From: CAZBXD01 sp965216395
Lineage (GTDB): Bacteria; Pseudomonadota; Alphaproteobacteria; Micavibrionales; SZUA-601
Direction: 5' to 3'
Length of the DNA: 64,000 nucleotides
NCBI GenBank assembly: GCA_965216395.1
Contig: OZ244156.1
Span: 1,426,001-1,490,000 of the forward strand
In this document: piece after piece, positions 9,386-18,127 of the stretch
Layout: every line of letters starts with the position of its first letter
Position numbering within the stretch: the first letter of the stretch is position 1
Notes under the pieces: model-generated
Seen by the model: the letters and a program-made list of their open reading frames with translations, nothing else
Databases searched by the model: none
What the model was told of the DNA's origin: nothing
Translations under genes and position numbers: made by a program

Positions 9386-9414
9386 CTGTAAATAAATCAA
9401 ACTATTTATGTTAA
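9386..9414 (-). promoter_or_regulatory. Possible promoter for 9338 gene
   Basis: Reading leftward, TTAACA at 9414-9409 is followed after 17 nt by TTACAG (or TACAGA after 18). This is one base off TTGACA, followed by TA as in related promoters here. The -10 is weak. Confidence 0.35.
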
Positions 9415-9504
9415 CATATATTTTTCATGGTTGTTTATTCCATAAATTTCGCATAAAGTGCGCCCGCCTTTTATTTTTTATACCTGCGTTAAAGAGTTTT
9501 GAAC

Positions 9505-10155
9505 ATGCTGACCCTTGCGACTTTAATTAAATCATACACAACATTATTTGCCGTGGTAAACCCAATGAGTACCGCGCCGCTGTTTCTTGCTTTTATGCAT
9601 GGCGAGGATAAAGCCACGGTTAAAAAAGCCGTATTGACGATTTCCATTACCGTATTTTTAACACTGTTATTTTTCACAGTTTTTGGATTGAGTATTTTGA
9701 ATATTTTCAGTATCAGCATTCCCGGATTTCAAATTTCAGCGGGCCTTATTTTATTAATCATGGCTTTGTCGATGTTACGCGCACAAACCAGTCGTATCAA
9801 ACATACCAAAGGTGAAGGGGTGGAGGCCGAAGCCAAAGAAAACCCCGCCATTTTCCCCTTATCTATCCCCTTATGCGCCGGCCCTGGGGCGATTACCACT
9901 GTGATCGTTATGGCACATGAAAATCCAGGTGTGACTAATCATCTGATGATCGCGGGGATTATTGCTCTGCTCTGTTTGACCATTTTTATCATTTTATCCT
10001 GTGCGCGTATGGTTTCACGTAAATTGGGCAAAACCGGTTTAAACATTATCACACGTATCATGGGCATGATCTTGGCGGCTGTGGCTGTTGAAATTATGAT
10101 TACGGGACTCATCGGTGTTTTCCCAGGTTTAGAAGCCTTTACCGCCGCGCCTTAA
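9505..10155 (+). CDS. MarC family integral membrane protein
   Basis: UPF0056/MarC inner-membrane protein of about 216 residues with six predicted transmembrane helices. Family marks include AVVNPMSTAPLFLA near the N-terminus, IPLCAGPGAI in the middle and TRIMGMILAAVAVEI near the C-terminus. The physiological role of MarC proteins is unsettled, and the old link to multiple antibiotic resistance has not held up. A TTG two codons earlier (9499) is also possible, but AAAGAG at 9491-9496 spaces better with the ATG at 9505. lspA follows 48 nt later on the same strand. Confidence 0.92.
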   Translation: MLTLATLIKSYTTLFAVVNPMSTAPLFLAFMHGEDKATVKKAVLTISITVFLTLLFFTVFGLSILNIFSISIPGFQISAGLILLIMALSMLRAQTSRIKHTKGEGVEAEAKENPAIFPLSIPLCAGPGAITTVIVMAHENPGVTNHLMIAGIIALLCLTIFIILSCARMVSRKLGKTGLNIITRIMGMILAAVAVEIMITGLIGVFPGLEAFTAAP

Positions 10156-10203
10156 ACAATTTCACTTTCCCCAAAGCATGTTTTCCTTTAAAGATTAAGC
10201 ATC

Positions 10204-10740
10204 ATGATAAAAAATAAATACCCACAAATCATTGGTTTTAATCTGGCGATTGGAATGATCATTTTAGATCAACTGTCAAAATGGTGGGTGATTACCCAAT
10301 GGTATCAGGGGGCGGGGCATCATCAAAACCTGTTTGAATGGCTGTTTTCAACCGCGCCACGTTTTATGACGACGCCAATTGAAATCACGGCATTCTTTAA
10401 TATGGTGATGGTATGGAATAAGGGGGTAAGTTTTGGCCTGTTTAATCATCCCGATAGTTTAGGCCCCGTAATTTTATCCACCATATCCCTATTGATCGCG
10501 GGGGGATTTACGCTTTGGCTTTTGACACTTAAACGTCTTTTCCCTGCCATCGGTGTAGGGATGATTATTGGCGGCGCTTTGGGTAATGTTTGGGATCGTT
10601 TACGTTTTGGCGCCGTGGCTGATTTTTTTGATTTTCATTATGCGGGTTATCATTGGCCGGCCTTTAACATCGCCGATGCGGCGATTGTAATCGGCGTGGT
10701 CTTTTTAATCATCGATACTTTATTTTTTGCGGAGCAATAA
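10204..10740 (+). CDS. lspA: Lipoprotein signal peptidase (signal peptidase II)
   Basis: Aspartyl membrane protease that removes signal peptides from diacylglyceryl-modified prolipoproteins. It has four predicted membrane helices. Conserved blocks are DQLSKWW (22-28), WNKGVSFG (71-78), GGALGNVWDR, GAVADFFDF with catalytic Asp140, and FNIADA with Asp158. At 178 residues it is slightly longer than the E. coli protein because of an extended first periplasmic loop (about 34-60). It sits upstream of a lipoprotein gene (DUF3035), an order often seen in Alphaproteobacteria. Confidence 0.96.
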   Translation: MIKNKYPQIIGFNLAIGMIILDQLSKWWVITQWYQGAGHHQNLFEWLFSTAPRFMTTPIEITAFFNMVMVWNKGVSFGLFNHPDSLGPVILSTISLLIAGGFTLWLLTLKRLFPAIGVGMIIGGALGNVWDRLRFGAVADFFDFHYAGYHWPAFNIADAAIVIGVVFLIIDTLFFAEQ

Positions 10741-10771
10741 TATTTACAATCACCGAAATAGCGTTATGATT

Positions 10772-10785
10772 ATTTCTTAAGAAAT
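10772..10785. repeat. 14-bp palindrome between lspA and the DUF3035 gene
   Basis: A perfect palindrome, ATTTCT-TA-AGAAAT, lies 31 nt after lspA and 31 nt before the next gene. It could be an operator or a chance AT-rich palindrome. No -35/-10 pair is obvious around it. Confidence 0.25.
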
Positions 10786-10816
10786 TTAACCACAACCAAC
10801 AGTTTAAAGGATAACA

Positions 10817-11341
10817 ATGTTGAAATATGGTTTTTTAACAAAAACGTTCATGATTTTTTTGGGGGTCTTATCCCTGTCCGCCTGTTCTTCAAGTGGCGCC
10901 CGCGAAGCGTTGGGGATTGGGCGCCAATCGCCCGATGAATTTGCCGTGGTAGAACGCGCGCCCTTAACCATGCCACCATCTTACCAATTGAAAGAACCGC
11001 GCCCTGGGGCACCCCGCCCTCAGGAGATTTCGCCAACGGAACAAGCCCGCGCCTTAATCACGGGAGCAAATGACCAAGTCAACACAACAGGATTGAGTGA
11101 TGGCGAATCGGCACTGCTCCAAAAAGCCAGTGCGGGACAAATTAACCCCAATATCCGCCAAGTTTTAAACGATGAATATGGCATTATCCCCGAAGGCGGT
11201 AAGAAAGAGCGCACGATTGATAAACTGATACCCATCGGCAATGATTCGACCAAGGGCAATGTGATTGACCCCACTGAGGAAGCTGAAACTTTGCGTGAAA
11301 ACGGGGTCAATGCCCCTAAACCCGTGACACACACGCCCTAA
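10817..11341 (+). CDS. DUF3035 outer-membrane lipoprotein (BamF-like label)
   Basis: Predicted lipoprotein of 174 residues. A signal sequence with lipobox LSAC places the lipidated cysteine at position 23. The segment ALGIGRQSPDEFAVVERAPL followed by PP and Pro-rich sequence is the hallmark of DUF3035, an alphaproteobacterial family some databases name BamF because of a proposed link to the outer-membrane beta-barrel machinery. The rest is low complexity and probably extended. AAGGAT precedes the ATG. Its place after lspA and before two M16 peptidase genes fits an envelope-biogenesis cluster. Confidence 0.88.
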   Translation: MLKYGFLTKTFMIFLGVLSLSACSSSGAREALGIGRQSPDEFAVVERAPLTMPPSYQLKEPRPGAPRPQEISPTEQARALITGANDQVNTTGLSDGESALLQKASAGQINPNIRQVLNDEYGIIPEGGKKERTIDKLIPIGNDSTKGNVIDPTEEAETLRENGVNAPKPVTHTP

Positions 11342-11392
11342 ACAATACCTATTCGACGCATCGTTTTTATTAATGAAATATTATGAATAATA

Positions 11393-11401
11393 TGGTATAC
11401 T
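11393..11401 (+). promoter_or_regulatory. Extended -10 promoter for small gene at 11442
   Basis: TGG-TATACT forms an extended -10 about 40 nt before the ATG. No clear -35 is seen. Confidence 0.4.
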
Positions 11402-11441
11402 ATCCTTTATACGTGATAAAAAATAAAGGGAGATTCGGAAT

Positions 11442-11615
11442 ATGACAGAAGTTTCAACAAAGCATAGTGAAAATAAAGCAAGAACTAAAACCGTTTCCTC
11501 AAAAAAGAAAGCTTATGTTTCTTTTGCAACAAATAAAGAAGGAGTTCATGCGCCTGATTTTCAAGGTGGCCCAAAAATCGGGATATTATCTTCATCCAGA
11601 AAATTTAATAGATAA
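11442..11615 (+). CDS. 57-residue basic hypothetical protein
   Basis: A short open frame in the otherwise empty 340-nt gap between the DUF3035 and M16 genes. The product begins MTEVSTKHSENK and ends SSRKFNR, is rich in Lys, Ser and Arg, and has no membrane segment. An AAAGGGAG ribosome site with suitable spacing and an extended -10 promoter upstream support expression. Function unknown. The remaining bases of the gap (11616-11682) hold nothing I recognise. Confidence 0.55.
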   Translation: MTEVSTKHSENKARTKTVSSKKKAYVSFATNKEGVHAPDFQGGPKIGILSSSRKFNR

Positions 11616-11682
11616 AAGATAATCTAAAGCAGAGCCTGTTTAACCTCTAGGCATTGCGTTTAGATCTTGTTATCATAATGCT

Positions 11683-13035
11683 ATGATAACATATCGATTG
11701 CGCATTCTGTTTTTCTTGATCATGGGGATAATTTTTTATCCCCAAATCGCCCATGCGCAAGTTTTTCAACCCACGCATTTCACCCTTGATAATGGTCTCG
11801 AAGTTGTGGTGGTTGAAAATCATCGCGCACCCGTGGTGCATCATATGGTGGTATACCGCGTGGGCGCACGCGATGAACCCGTCGGCAAATCGGGTTTGGC
11901 GCATTTTATGGAACATTTAATGTTCAAAGGCACCGATAAAATTCCCACGGGTGAATTTTCGAAAATTATTCGCAGCATCGGCGGCCAAGATAATGCCTTC
12001 ACCACCCAAGATTATACCGCTTATTTCCAATCTGTAGCGCGTGAACACCTCCCCCTTGTGATGGAGATGGAGGCCGATCGCATGACCAACCTGACCCTAA
12101 CCGATGATATTGTTGCCGTGGAACAAGAAGTTATTTTAAAGGAACGGGGTCAACGCACGGATAATAATCCCGTCGGCGCGTTTTGGGAGGATGTGAACAA
12201 CATCCTTTATCCCAATCATCCCTATGGGGTGCCGATTATTGGATGGGGTCATGAAATTGCTCAATTAACCCGTGATGATATTGAGAATTTTTACCAAACT
12301 TGGTATGCGCCCAATAATGCCATCGTCATTATTTCTGGTGCGGTGACACCGCGTGAAGCCAAAAACCTCGCGCGGGAATATTACGCGCCGATTGCTGAAA
12401 AAACCTTACCAAAGCGCCACGAAACCACGGTACCAAGGCTTACCGGCCAACGACAAATCATCAAGCAATCCGATAAGATTCAACAACCGCTTTGGTCGCG
12501 TCATTATATCGCGCCCTCTCTGCATGTCGAAGAAACATTAACCAGTGATGCACTCCTATTTTTCACGGAGATTTTTGGCGGTGGGGCAACAGGGCGATTT
12601 TATCAAGATTTGGTGGTGAAACAAAAAATCGCGACCAATGCTTTTGTCAGTTATAACCCGCAATTTATTGGCCCTGCGCGTCTTTCATTGATTGTCACCC
12701 CCGCCGATGGTGTGACCATGGATCAAATTGAAACCGCCGTGGATCACGCCATTAAAACATTCTTTGAAACCGGTATTTCCAAACAAGAAGTGCATGACAC
12801 AGCGCAATCTTTGAAAACACAAGCGATTTATGCGCAGGATAATTTATCCGCGCCGGCGCGGATTATCGGTGGGGCTTTGGGGAGTCATCTGTCGATTGAA
12901 ACCGTTGAAAACTGGCCAAAACGTCTGGAAACGGTACGTGCCAAAGATGTGATAAATGCGGCGCATGATGTGTTGATCGCCCCGTATAATAAACCCGTTA
13001 CGGGGGTTATGCTCCCCATGATCCGAGGGGAGTAA
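11683..13035 (+). CDS. M16 family zinc metallopeptidase, catalytic type
   Basis: Pitrilysin/mitochondrial-processing-peptidase family, 450 residues. An N-terminal signal peptide (hydrophobic 7-22, cleavage near AHA-QV) places it in the periplasm. The inverted zinc motif HFMEH is at residues 74-78 within GLAHFMEHLMFKGT, and the third ligand glutamate is expected in the VEQEVILKE region. Two M16 domains in tandem make up the full length. It is followed after 1 nt by a second M16 gene that lacks the zinc motif, so the two products probably form a heterodimer, as in other bacterial M16B pairs. The natural substrate is unknown. Confidence 0.93.
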   Translation: MITYRLRILFFLIMGIIFYPQIAHAQVFQPTHFTLDNGLEVVVVENHRAPVVHHMVVYRVGARDEPVGKSGLAHFMEHLMFKGTDKIPTGEFSKIIRSIGGQDNAFTTQDYTAYFQSVAREHLPLVMEMEADRMTNLTLTDDIVAVEQEVILKERGQRTDNNPVGAFWEDVNNILYPNHPYGVPIIGWGHEIAQLTRDDIENFYQTWYAPNNAIVIISGAVTPREAKNLAREYYAPIAEKTLPKRHETTVPRLTGQRQIIKQSDKIQQPLWSRHYIAPSLHVEETLTSDALLFFTEIFGGGATGRFYQDLVVKQKIATNAFVSYNPQFIGPARLSLIVTPADGVTMDQIETAVDHAIKTFFETGISKQEVHDTAQSLKTQAIYAQDNLSAPARIIGGALGSHLSIETVENWPKRLETVRAKDVINAAHDVLIAPYNKPVTGVMLPMIRGE

Positions 13036-13036
13036 T

Positions 13037-14350
13037 ATGCGCAGATTTATTATCTATAGTTTCTTTTTATTCCTGATGGCATGCCCATTTGCATTGGCTG
13101 AACCTTTTATTGCTATTGAAGAAATGACGACACCCGCGGGGGTTTCGGCGTGGTTTGTGCGCGATGAAACTGTCCCCGTGATTGCGATTCAATTTGCCTT
13201 TAACGCCGGTAGCGCTTATGACCCAGCCGACAAATCCGGTCTGGCACATTTGGCCTCGACATTGATGGATGAGGGGGCGGGCGATGATGACGCCAGCACT
13301 TTTCAAAAAAAATTGAAAGATCACGCGATTCAATTTTCATTTTCTGCGGGGCGGGATGGCTTTTATGGCCAGATTAAAACAATCAAAGAACATAAAGACA
13401 CCGCTTTTCAGCTTTTAAAAACCGCCCTTAATCAACCACGTTTCGATGAAGACGCCATTGAACGTATGCGCGCTGGCGTATTAACCAATATGCGATATGA
13501 CCGCCAAGATGCGTCTTGGTATGGGCAAAAATCCTTGTTTGAACATGTTTACAGCGATCATCCCTATGCCCGCCAAATCAAGGGAACGATGGAAACAGTT
13601 ACCCAAATTACACAAAATGATTTACGCAAATTTCACCGCACTATGCTCACCCAAGATCAATTAATCATTGGTATTGTGGGTGATTTAACTAAAAATGAAG
13701 CCGTTCTTGCCTTGGATCATATTTTTGGGTCTCTACCCAAAACGGCGCCACGTCCCACAGTTTATCCAGCAACACTTAAACTTAATGGTGGAACGCTCTA
13801 CACGCCATGGAATGGCCCACAATCGGTAATCATGATGGCGCAAAAAGGGGTCGCACGCCGTGATGAAAATTGGTTTACGGCGCAATTACTCAATTATATT
13901 CTTGGTGGGGGCGGATTTTCCTCACGCTTGATGCAAGAATTACGGGTTGAACGCGGTCTCACTTATGGTATTTCAACTGGGATTATTGATTATCAATATG
14001 GCCCCCTTCTATTGGGACAAGCCAGTGTTGATCGCGATAAAACACAAGAAGCCACACAAGCTATCCGCGATCAATGGCAACGGATGGCGCAACACGGGGT
14101 CACGTCCCAAGAATTGGCCGATGCCAAGGCTTATTTGGTTGGGTCTATGCCCTTGGCACTCACCTCCACCGATGCGATCGCGCAATTACTCATTCAAATG
14201 CAAGAAAATGATTTGCCGATTGATTATCTGGATCAACGCGCAGATGAGATTAACAGCATTTCCTTGGAAAAGATCAATAATTTTGCTAAAACATGGATAC
14301 ATCGTGATAATATGACTATTGTTATTACTGGACCTCAACCAAAAGAATAA
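13037..14350 (+). CDS. M16 family protein, non-catalytic partner
   Basis: Second pitrilysin-type protein, 437 residues, with an N-terminal signal peptide (hydrophobic 5-21). At the position of the zinc motif it reads GLAHLASTLMDEG, so HxxEH is lost and it cannot bind zinc in the usual way. The glycine-rich loop GGGGFSSRLMQELRVERGL is well kept, as in the alpha subunit of processing peptidases, where it helps bind substrate. It is nearly contiguous with the catalytic M16 gene upstream and with pgi downstream (6 nt), so all three are probably one transcript. Confidence 0.93.
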   Translation: MRRFIIYSFFLFLMACPFALAEPFIAIEEMTTPAGVSAWFVRDETVPVIAIQFAFNAGSAYDPADKSGLAHLASTLMDEGAGDDDASTFQKKLKDHAIQFSFSAGRDGFYGQIKTIKEHKDTAFQLLKTALNQPRFDEDAIERMRAGVLTNMRYDRQDASWYGQKSLFEHVYSDHPYARQIKGTMETVTQITQNDLRKFHRTMLTQDQLIIGIVGDLTKNEAVLALDHIFGSLPKTAPRPTVYPATLKLNGGTLYTPWNGPQSVIMMAQKGVARRDENWFTAQLLNYILGGGGFSSRLMQELRVERGLTYGISTGIIDYQYGPLLLGQASVDRDKTQEATQAIRDQWQRMAQHGVTSQELADAKAYLVGSMPLALTSTDAIAQLLIQMQENDLPIDYLDQRADEINSISLEKINNFAKTWIHRDNMTIVITGPQPKE

Positions 14351-14356
14351 AAAACT

Positions 14357-15844
14357 ATGACGGCATTAACACAAAGTCCCGCTTGGCTGGCTCTCGAAAA
14401 TCATCATAAAGATCAACGTGAGGGTGGCCTTCCTGCAAATAAAACCCGCCAATTAACCCTTGGGGATATGCATGTGGATTTGTCCCGTCACTTGGTTCAT
14501 GACCAAACAGTTTCGCTGTTAATGGATCTTTGTATACAACAAAACTTGCCACAATGGCGCGATAAAATGATGATGGGTGAAATCGTCAATACCACAGAAA
14601 AACGCGCCGCTTTACATACAGCACTACGTGCCAATCCCGCCAAGCCGATTCAACTTGATGGTGTGAATGTTGCGCCCGATATTCTTTTGAGTCGAAAACG
14701 CGTTTACAGTTTTGCCCAAGATGTTCGCAATGGTGTTTGGCGTGGTGCCACGGGTTTACCGATTACGGATGTTGTCAATATTGGTATTGGGGGCTCCGAT
14801 TTAGGGCCAAAAATGGCCGTCGCAGCCTGTGTTCATCAACATGACACCGCTTTACGTTTTCATTTCGTATCTAATATTGACGCCCATGATCTGTTATCGA
14901 CACTGAAAAAATGCCGTCCAGAAACCACGCTTTTTATCATCGCTTCAAAAACTTTTACAACCATTGAAACATTGACCAATGCCAAAACGGCGCGCGATTG
15001 GGTGGTTGACTTATTGGGTGAAAAAGCTGTGACACACCATTTTGTCGCCATTTCCACAGCCGAAGACAAAGCGGTTAAATTTGGTATTCACAGGGATAAT
15101 ATTTTTGGATTTTGGGATTGGATCGGCGGCCGTTATAGCGTGTGGTCTGCAATTGGTTTGCCTTTAATTCTGGCGATTGGCCCCGATGGATTTGACGATT
15201 TCTTAAGCGGTGCATGCTTGATGGATGAACATTTTGCATCGGCTGATTTATCTGAGAACATTCCCGTTATGATGGCTGTGTTGGGAATTTGGTATCGTAA
15301 TTTTTATGATTTTCCTGCCCATGCGATTTTACCTTATGAGGATCGTTTAAAACACTTCCCCCGCTATTTACAACAATTGGATATGGAGAGTAACGGCAAA
15401 TCCGTCACACGTGACGGATCGCCCGTTGATTATCAAACCGGACCAATTATTTTTGGCGAAGTGGGCACGAATGGCCAACATGCTTTTTACCAACTGATTC
15501 ACCAAGGTACGACAAAAATTCCTTGTGATTTTATTGTGATTGATACACCCTATCATGATCAAAAAACCCATCATGATATTCTCCATGCCAATGGTTTGGC
15601 ACAACCCGAAGCTTTGATCCATGGGCGCGATGCGGATGAACCTCATCGTGTCTTTTCTGGCCATCGACCTAGTAATGTGATCACACTGAAAGAATTGACC
15701 CCCAAAACATTGGGGATGTTGATTGCTTTATACGAACATAAAGTCTTTACCCAAGGGATTATTTGGAATATTAATTCATTCGATCAGTTTGGTGTCGAAT
15801 TGGGTAAAGAAATGGCCAAAAAAATCTTAAATAAAAGGAAGTAA
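14357..15844 (+). CDS. pgi: Glucose-6-phosphate isomerase
   Basis: Interconverts glucose 6-phosphate and fructose 6-phosphate in glycolysis and gluconeogenesis. The product has 495 residues and two SIS-type sugar-isomerase subdomains. GIGGSDLGPKMA marks the phosphate-binding loop. The catalytic residues line up as Glu344 (in QQLDMESNGK), His375 (in GQHAFYQ) and Lys484 (in FGVELGKEMA). It starts 6 nt after the M16 gene. A tiny entericidin-like gene follows 3 nt after its stop. Confidence 0.98.
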   Translation: MTALTQSPAWLALENHHKDQREGGLPANKTRQLTLGDMHVDLSRHLVHDQTVSLLMDLCIQQNLPQWRDKMMMGEIVNTTEKRAALHTALRANPAKPIQLDGVNVAPDILLSRKRVYSFAQDVRNGVWRGATGLPITDVVNIGIGGSDLGPKMAVAACVHQHDTALRFHFVSNIDAHDLLSTLKKCRPETTLFIIASKTFTTIETLTNAKTARDWVVDLLGEKAVTHHFVAISTAEDKAVKFGIHRDNIFGFWDWIGGRYSVWSAIGLPLILAIGPDGFDDFLSGACLMDEHFASADLSENIPVMMAVLGIWYRNFYDFPAHAILPYEDRLKHFPRYLQQLDMESNGKSVTRDGSPVDYQTGPIIFGEVGTNGQHAFYQLIHQGTTKIPCDFIVIDTPYHDQKTHHDILHANGLAQPEALIHGRDADEPHRVFSGHRPSNVITLKELTPKTLGMLIALYEHKVFTQGIIWNINSFDQFGVELGKEMAKKILNKRK

Positions 15845-15847
15845 CCG

Positions 15848-15982
15848 ATGAAGAAAACACGCTATATTATTGCGGCTTTAGTCATGATCTCATTCACACT
15901 GACCGCTTGTGAAACCATTAAGGGCGCGGGACGTGATCTACAAAATGCTGGCCAAGCGATTGATAATGCGGTGTCTGGTTAG
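15848..15982 (+). CDS. Entericidin-family small lipoprotein
   Basis: A 44-residue lipoprotein. Its start, MKKTRYIIAALVM, leads to the lipobox LTAC (Cys21), followed by ETIKGAGRDLQNAGQAID, the characteristic entericidin A/B segment. Family members are tiny envelope lipoproteins, described in enterobacteria as an antidote/toxin pair but widespread and of unclear role in Alphaproteobacteria. It lies directly downstream of pgi and its last four bases overlap the convergent gene that ends at 15979. Confidence 0.88.
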   Translation: MKKTRYIIAALVMISFTLTACETIKGAGRDLQNAGQAIDNAVSG

Positions 15983-16509
15983 CTTGGTTCTGCTTTACCT
16001 TTAACCACAAAGCGGTAAACAGGTTCAATAACATTCGCGGTATCTTCAGCTGAGTTTTTGAACGTTTCCCAAACACAGTTTTCTACTTCTTCTTTTAACT
16101 TCTTAGATATAGGCGCCAAAACCGCCGGAATCTCTAAATTATCAGACGTCATTAGATGGACAAAAAGCCCATAAGCGGTTTGCTCTCGATCAAAACCCAA
16201 ACATTGAGATTGATACATAATGATTTCATTTTTATATTTTTGATCTAGCTCTGGCTTTAGTTGTTTTTCTTTATCGTTGTTAGACATGCCCGCCCTGCCA
16301 TTTCCGATAAAAGTTTTATCGGATAATTGATCTTCAAAAGCATCAGCAAGAGTATAAGCATGAATACCGTGATGTTCTGTGATGTCGTCTTGAATTGTTT
16401 GCTGTGTTAATAGACGATAATAAATCAATTCAATCGTTGGTTTTTCAATATTTTTATCTTGTGCGAAATCAACAGTTTCACGAAGAAAGTCTTTACAATC
16501 AAAACTCAT
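15979..16509 (-). CDS. Hypothetical protein
   Basis: Function unknown, 176 residues when started at the ATG at 16509, which has AAAGGT about nine bases upstream. An earlier in-frame start at 16545 would overlap the predicted promoter and transcript start. The protein is soluble, mixed helical, with two central cysteines and no motif I recognise. It is convergent with the entericidin gene and divergent from efp. Confidence 0.65.
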   Translation of the reverse strand: MSFDCKDFLRETVDFAQDKNIEKPTIELIYYRLLTQQTIQDDITEHHGIHAYTLADAFEDQLSDKTFIGNGRAGMSNNDKEKQLKPELDQKYKNEIIMYQSQCLGFDREQTAYGLFVHLMTSDNLEIPAVLAPISKKLKEEVENCVWETFKNSAEDTANVIEPVYRFVVKGKAEPS

Positions 16510-16551
16510 AATAAATACCTTTGTTATAAGTTTTCTAAATAACACGGAGAC

Positions 16552-16580
16552 CCTATAACAACAAATATATGTTATGTTAA
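16552..16580 (-). promoter_or_regulatory. Promoter for 16509 gene
   Basis: Reading leftward, TTAACA at 16580-16575, 17 nt, then TATAGG at 16557-16552. The -35 is followed by TA, as in the TTGACATA promoters of this window. Confidence 0.55.
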
Positions 16581-16671
16581 TAATAAAGACATAAATCTTG
16601 CATCGTCGAACAGTTCACAGTATGGTCAGCGTCACAAAAGAGCTGTTTATGAATAAAGAGGGGCAAAGATC

Positions 16672-17238
16672 ATGAAAATAAATGCCATTGATTTACGTGT
16701 GGGCCATGTTTTTGAAATGGATAATCGTTTATTACAGGTTTTGAAACGCGATGTGACAAAACCCGGTAAAGGCGGTGCTTATCTTCAGGCTGAGGTTCGT
16801 GATATTCGCTCTGGCAATAAGGATAATTTGCGCCTGCGCACGCAAGAAACCGTTGAACGGGCGCGTTTAGATCAAGAAACCTATCAGTTTTTATTCGCCG
16901 ATGGTGATATGTATACATTTATGAATCAAAATAATTACGAACAAATTGAACTTCAAGGTGAATTAATCGGGGACCCCAAACAATTTTTGAGCGATGGTAT
17001 GGTGGTTGAAATTGAAAGCTATGAGGGTGAGCCACTTTTTGTGAAATTACCCGAAAATGCCACTTTTGAAATTTTAGAGGCCGATCCCGTGGTGAAAGGC
17101 CAAACCGCATCTTCTTCATATAAACCTGCGGTCATTGCGGGTGATATTCGTGTCATGGTGCCCCCGCATATTGAAGCTGGCACCCGTATTGTCATTAAAA
17201 CCGAAGACGGTTCCTACGTCGAAAAAGCAAAGGATTAA
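16672..17238 (+). CDS. efp: Elongation factor P
   Basis: Translation factor that binds between the P and E sites of the ribosome and relieves stalling at polyproline. The product has 188 residues, the normal length, with a KOW-like N-domain and two OB domains. The modifiable lysine is Lys33 in TKPGKGGAY, which in many proteobacteria carries beta-lysine. GTRIVIKTEDGSYVEKA is the conserved C-terminal end. An AGGGGCAAAG ribosome site precedes the ATG. The inositol-monophosphatase-family gene follows after 6 nt, a common alphaproteobacterial pairing. Confidence 0.98.
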   Translation: MKINAIDLRVGHVFEMDNRLLQVLKRDVTKPGKGGAYLQAEVRDIRSGNKDNLRLRTQETVERARLDQETYQFLFADGDMYTFMNQNNYEQIELQGELIGDPKQFLSDGMVVEIESYEGEPLFVKLPENATFEILEADPVVKGQTASSSYKPAVIAGDIRVMVPPHIEAGTRIVIKTEDGSYVEKAKD

Positions 17239-17244
17239 TCCCTT

Positions 17245-18045
17245 ATGTCACAACTCTCCCCCAATATTAATGTGATGATTCAAGCCGCAGAAAAAGCGGC
17301 ACGTTCACTGATCCGTGATTTCGGTGAAGTTGAAAAATTGCAAATTTCACGCAAAGGGCCGGGGGATTTTGTCTCACGCGCCGATACCCGCGCAGAAGAG
17401 ATTATCCACGAACATCTTGAATCGGTTCGCCCTGGCTATGGCTTTTTGATGGAAGAAAGTGGCGAAATTAAAAGTACAAGTAGCTATCGCTGGATTATTG
17501 ATCCCCTAGATGGCACAAAAAATTTCCTACACGGCTTGCCCCATTGGAATATTTCTATTGCTCTAGAAAAAGACGGGGAGATTATATCAGGTGTTGTCTA
17601 TAACCCAATTTCTGACGAAATATTTCGCGCGGAAAAAGGACGCGGTGCTTTTATGAATCGTCAACGCTTACGCGTTTCAGGGCGCAAAAATTTAGATGAC
17701 TGTTTGCTTGCCTTCGGGAGTATCCCTAAAGATCATACACAATTTGAAATTTTCGCGGGGCGTTATCCATTGGGTGTGCGTCGTACCGCTGCTTGTGCTT
17801 TGGATATGTGTTTTGTGGCCGCGGGGCGCTACGAAGCATTTTACGGCCAAACAGAAAAAGCTTGGGATTTTGCTGCGGGCGCACTGATCGTACAGGAGGC
17901 CGGCGGCGTGGTCACAGATCTCAATGGTGGCAAAAAATATTTAGCCAATAATTGCGGTATTTTCTGTTCTAATATCAACAGCCACAGCGAATTTAAAAAA
18001 CTTCTTAATATTAAACCCGCGCCAAAGTCACAACAATCCGCATAA
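17245..18045 (+). CDS. Inositol monophosphatase family protein
   Basis: Magnesium-dependent, lithium-sensitive phosphatase fold of 266 residues. Metal ligands are visible as Glu70/Glu71 in MEESG, the DPLDGTKNF motif (Asp86, Asp89) and Asp in AWDFAAGALIVQEAGG. The family includes SuhB-type myo-inositol-1-phosphatases and related sugar phosphatases. The true substrate here is not defined. It is probably co-transcribed with efp. Confidence 0.95.
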   Translation: MSQLSPNINVMIQAAEKAARSLIRDFGEVEKLQISRKGPGDFVSRADTRAEEIIHEHLESVRPGYGFLMEESGEIKSTSSYRWIIDPLDGTKNFLHGLPHWNISIALEKDGEIISGVVYNPISDEIFRAEKGRGAFMNRQRLRVSGRKNLDDCLLAFGSIPKDHTQFEIFAGRYPLGVRRTAACALDMCFVAAGRYEAFYGQTEKAWDFAAGALIVQEAGGVVTDLNGGKKYLANNCGIFCSNINSHSEFKKLLNIKPAPKSQQSA

Positions 18046-18127
18046 ACTTATTGATTGCTGATTTTTGATACAAGGGTTAAACTGGGCGTATCTTAATTTT
18101 TAAATCGAATATAGGGTTGACGCAAAA

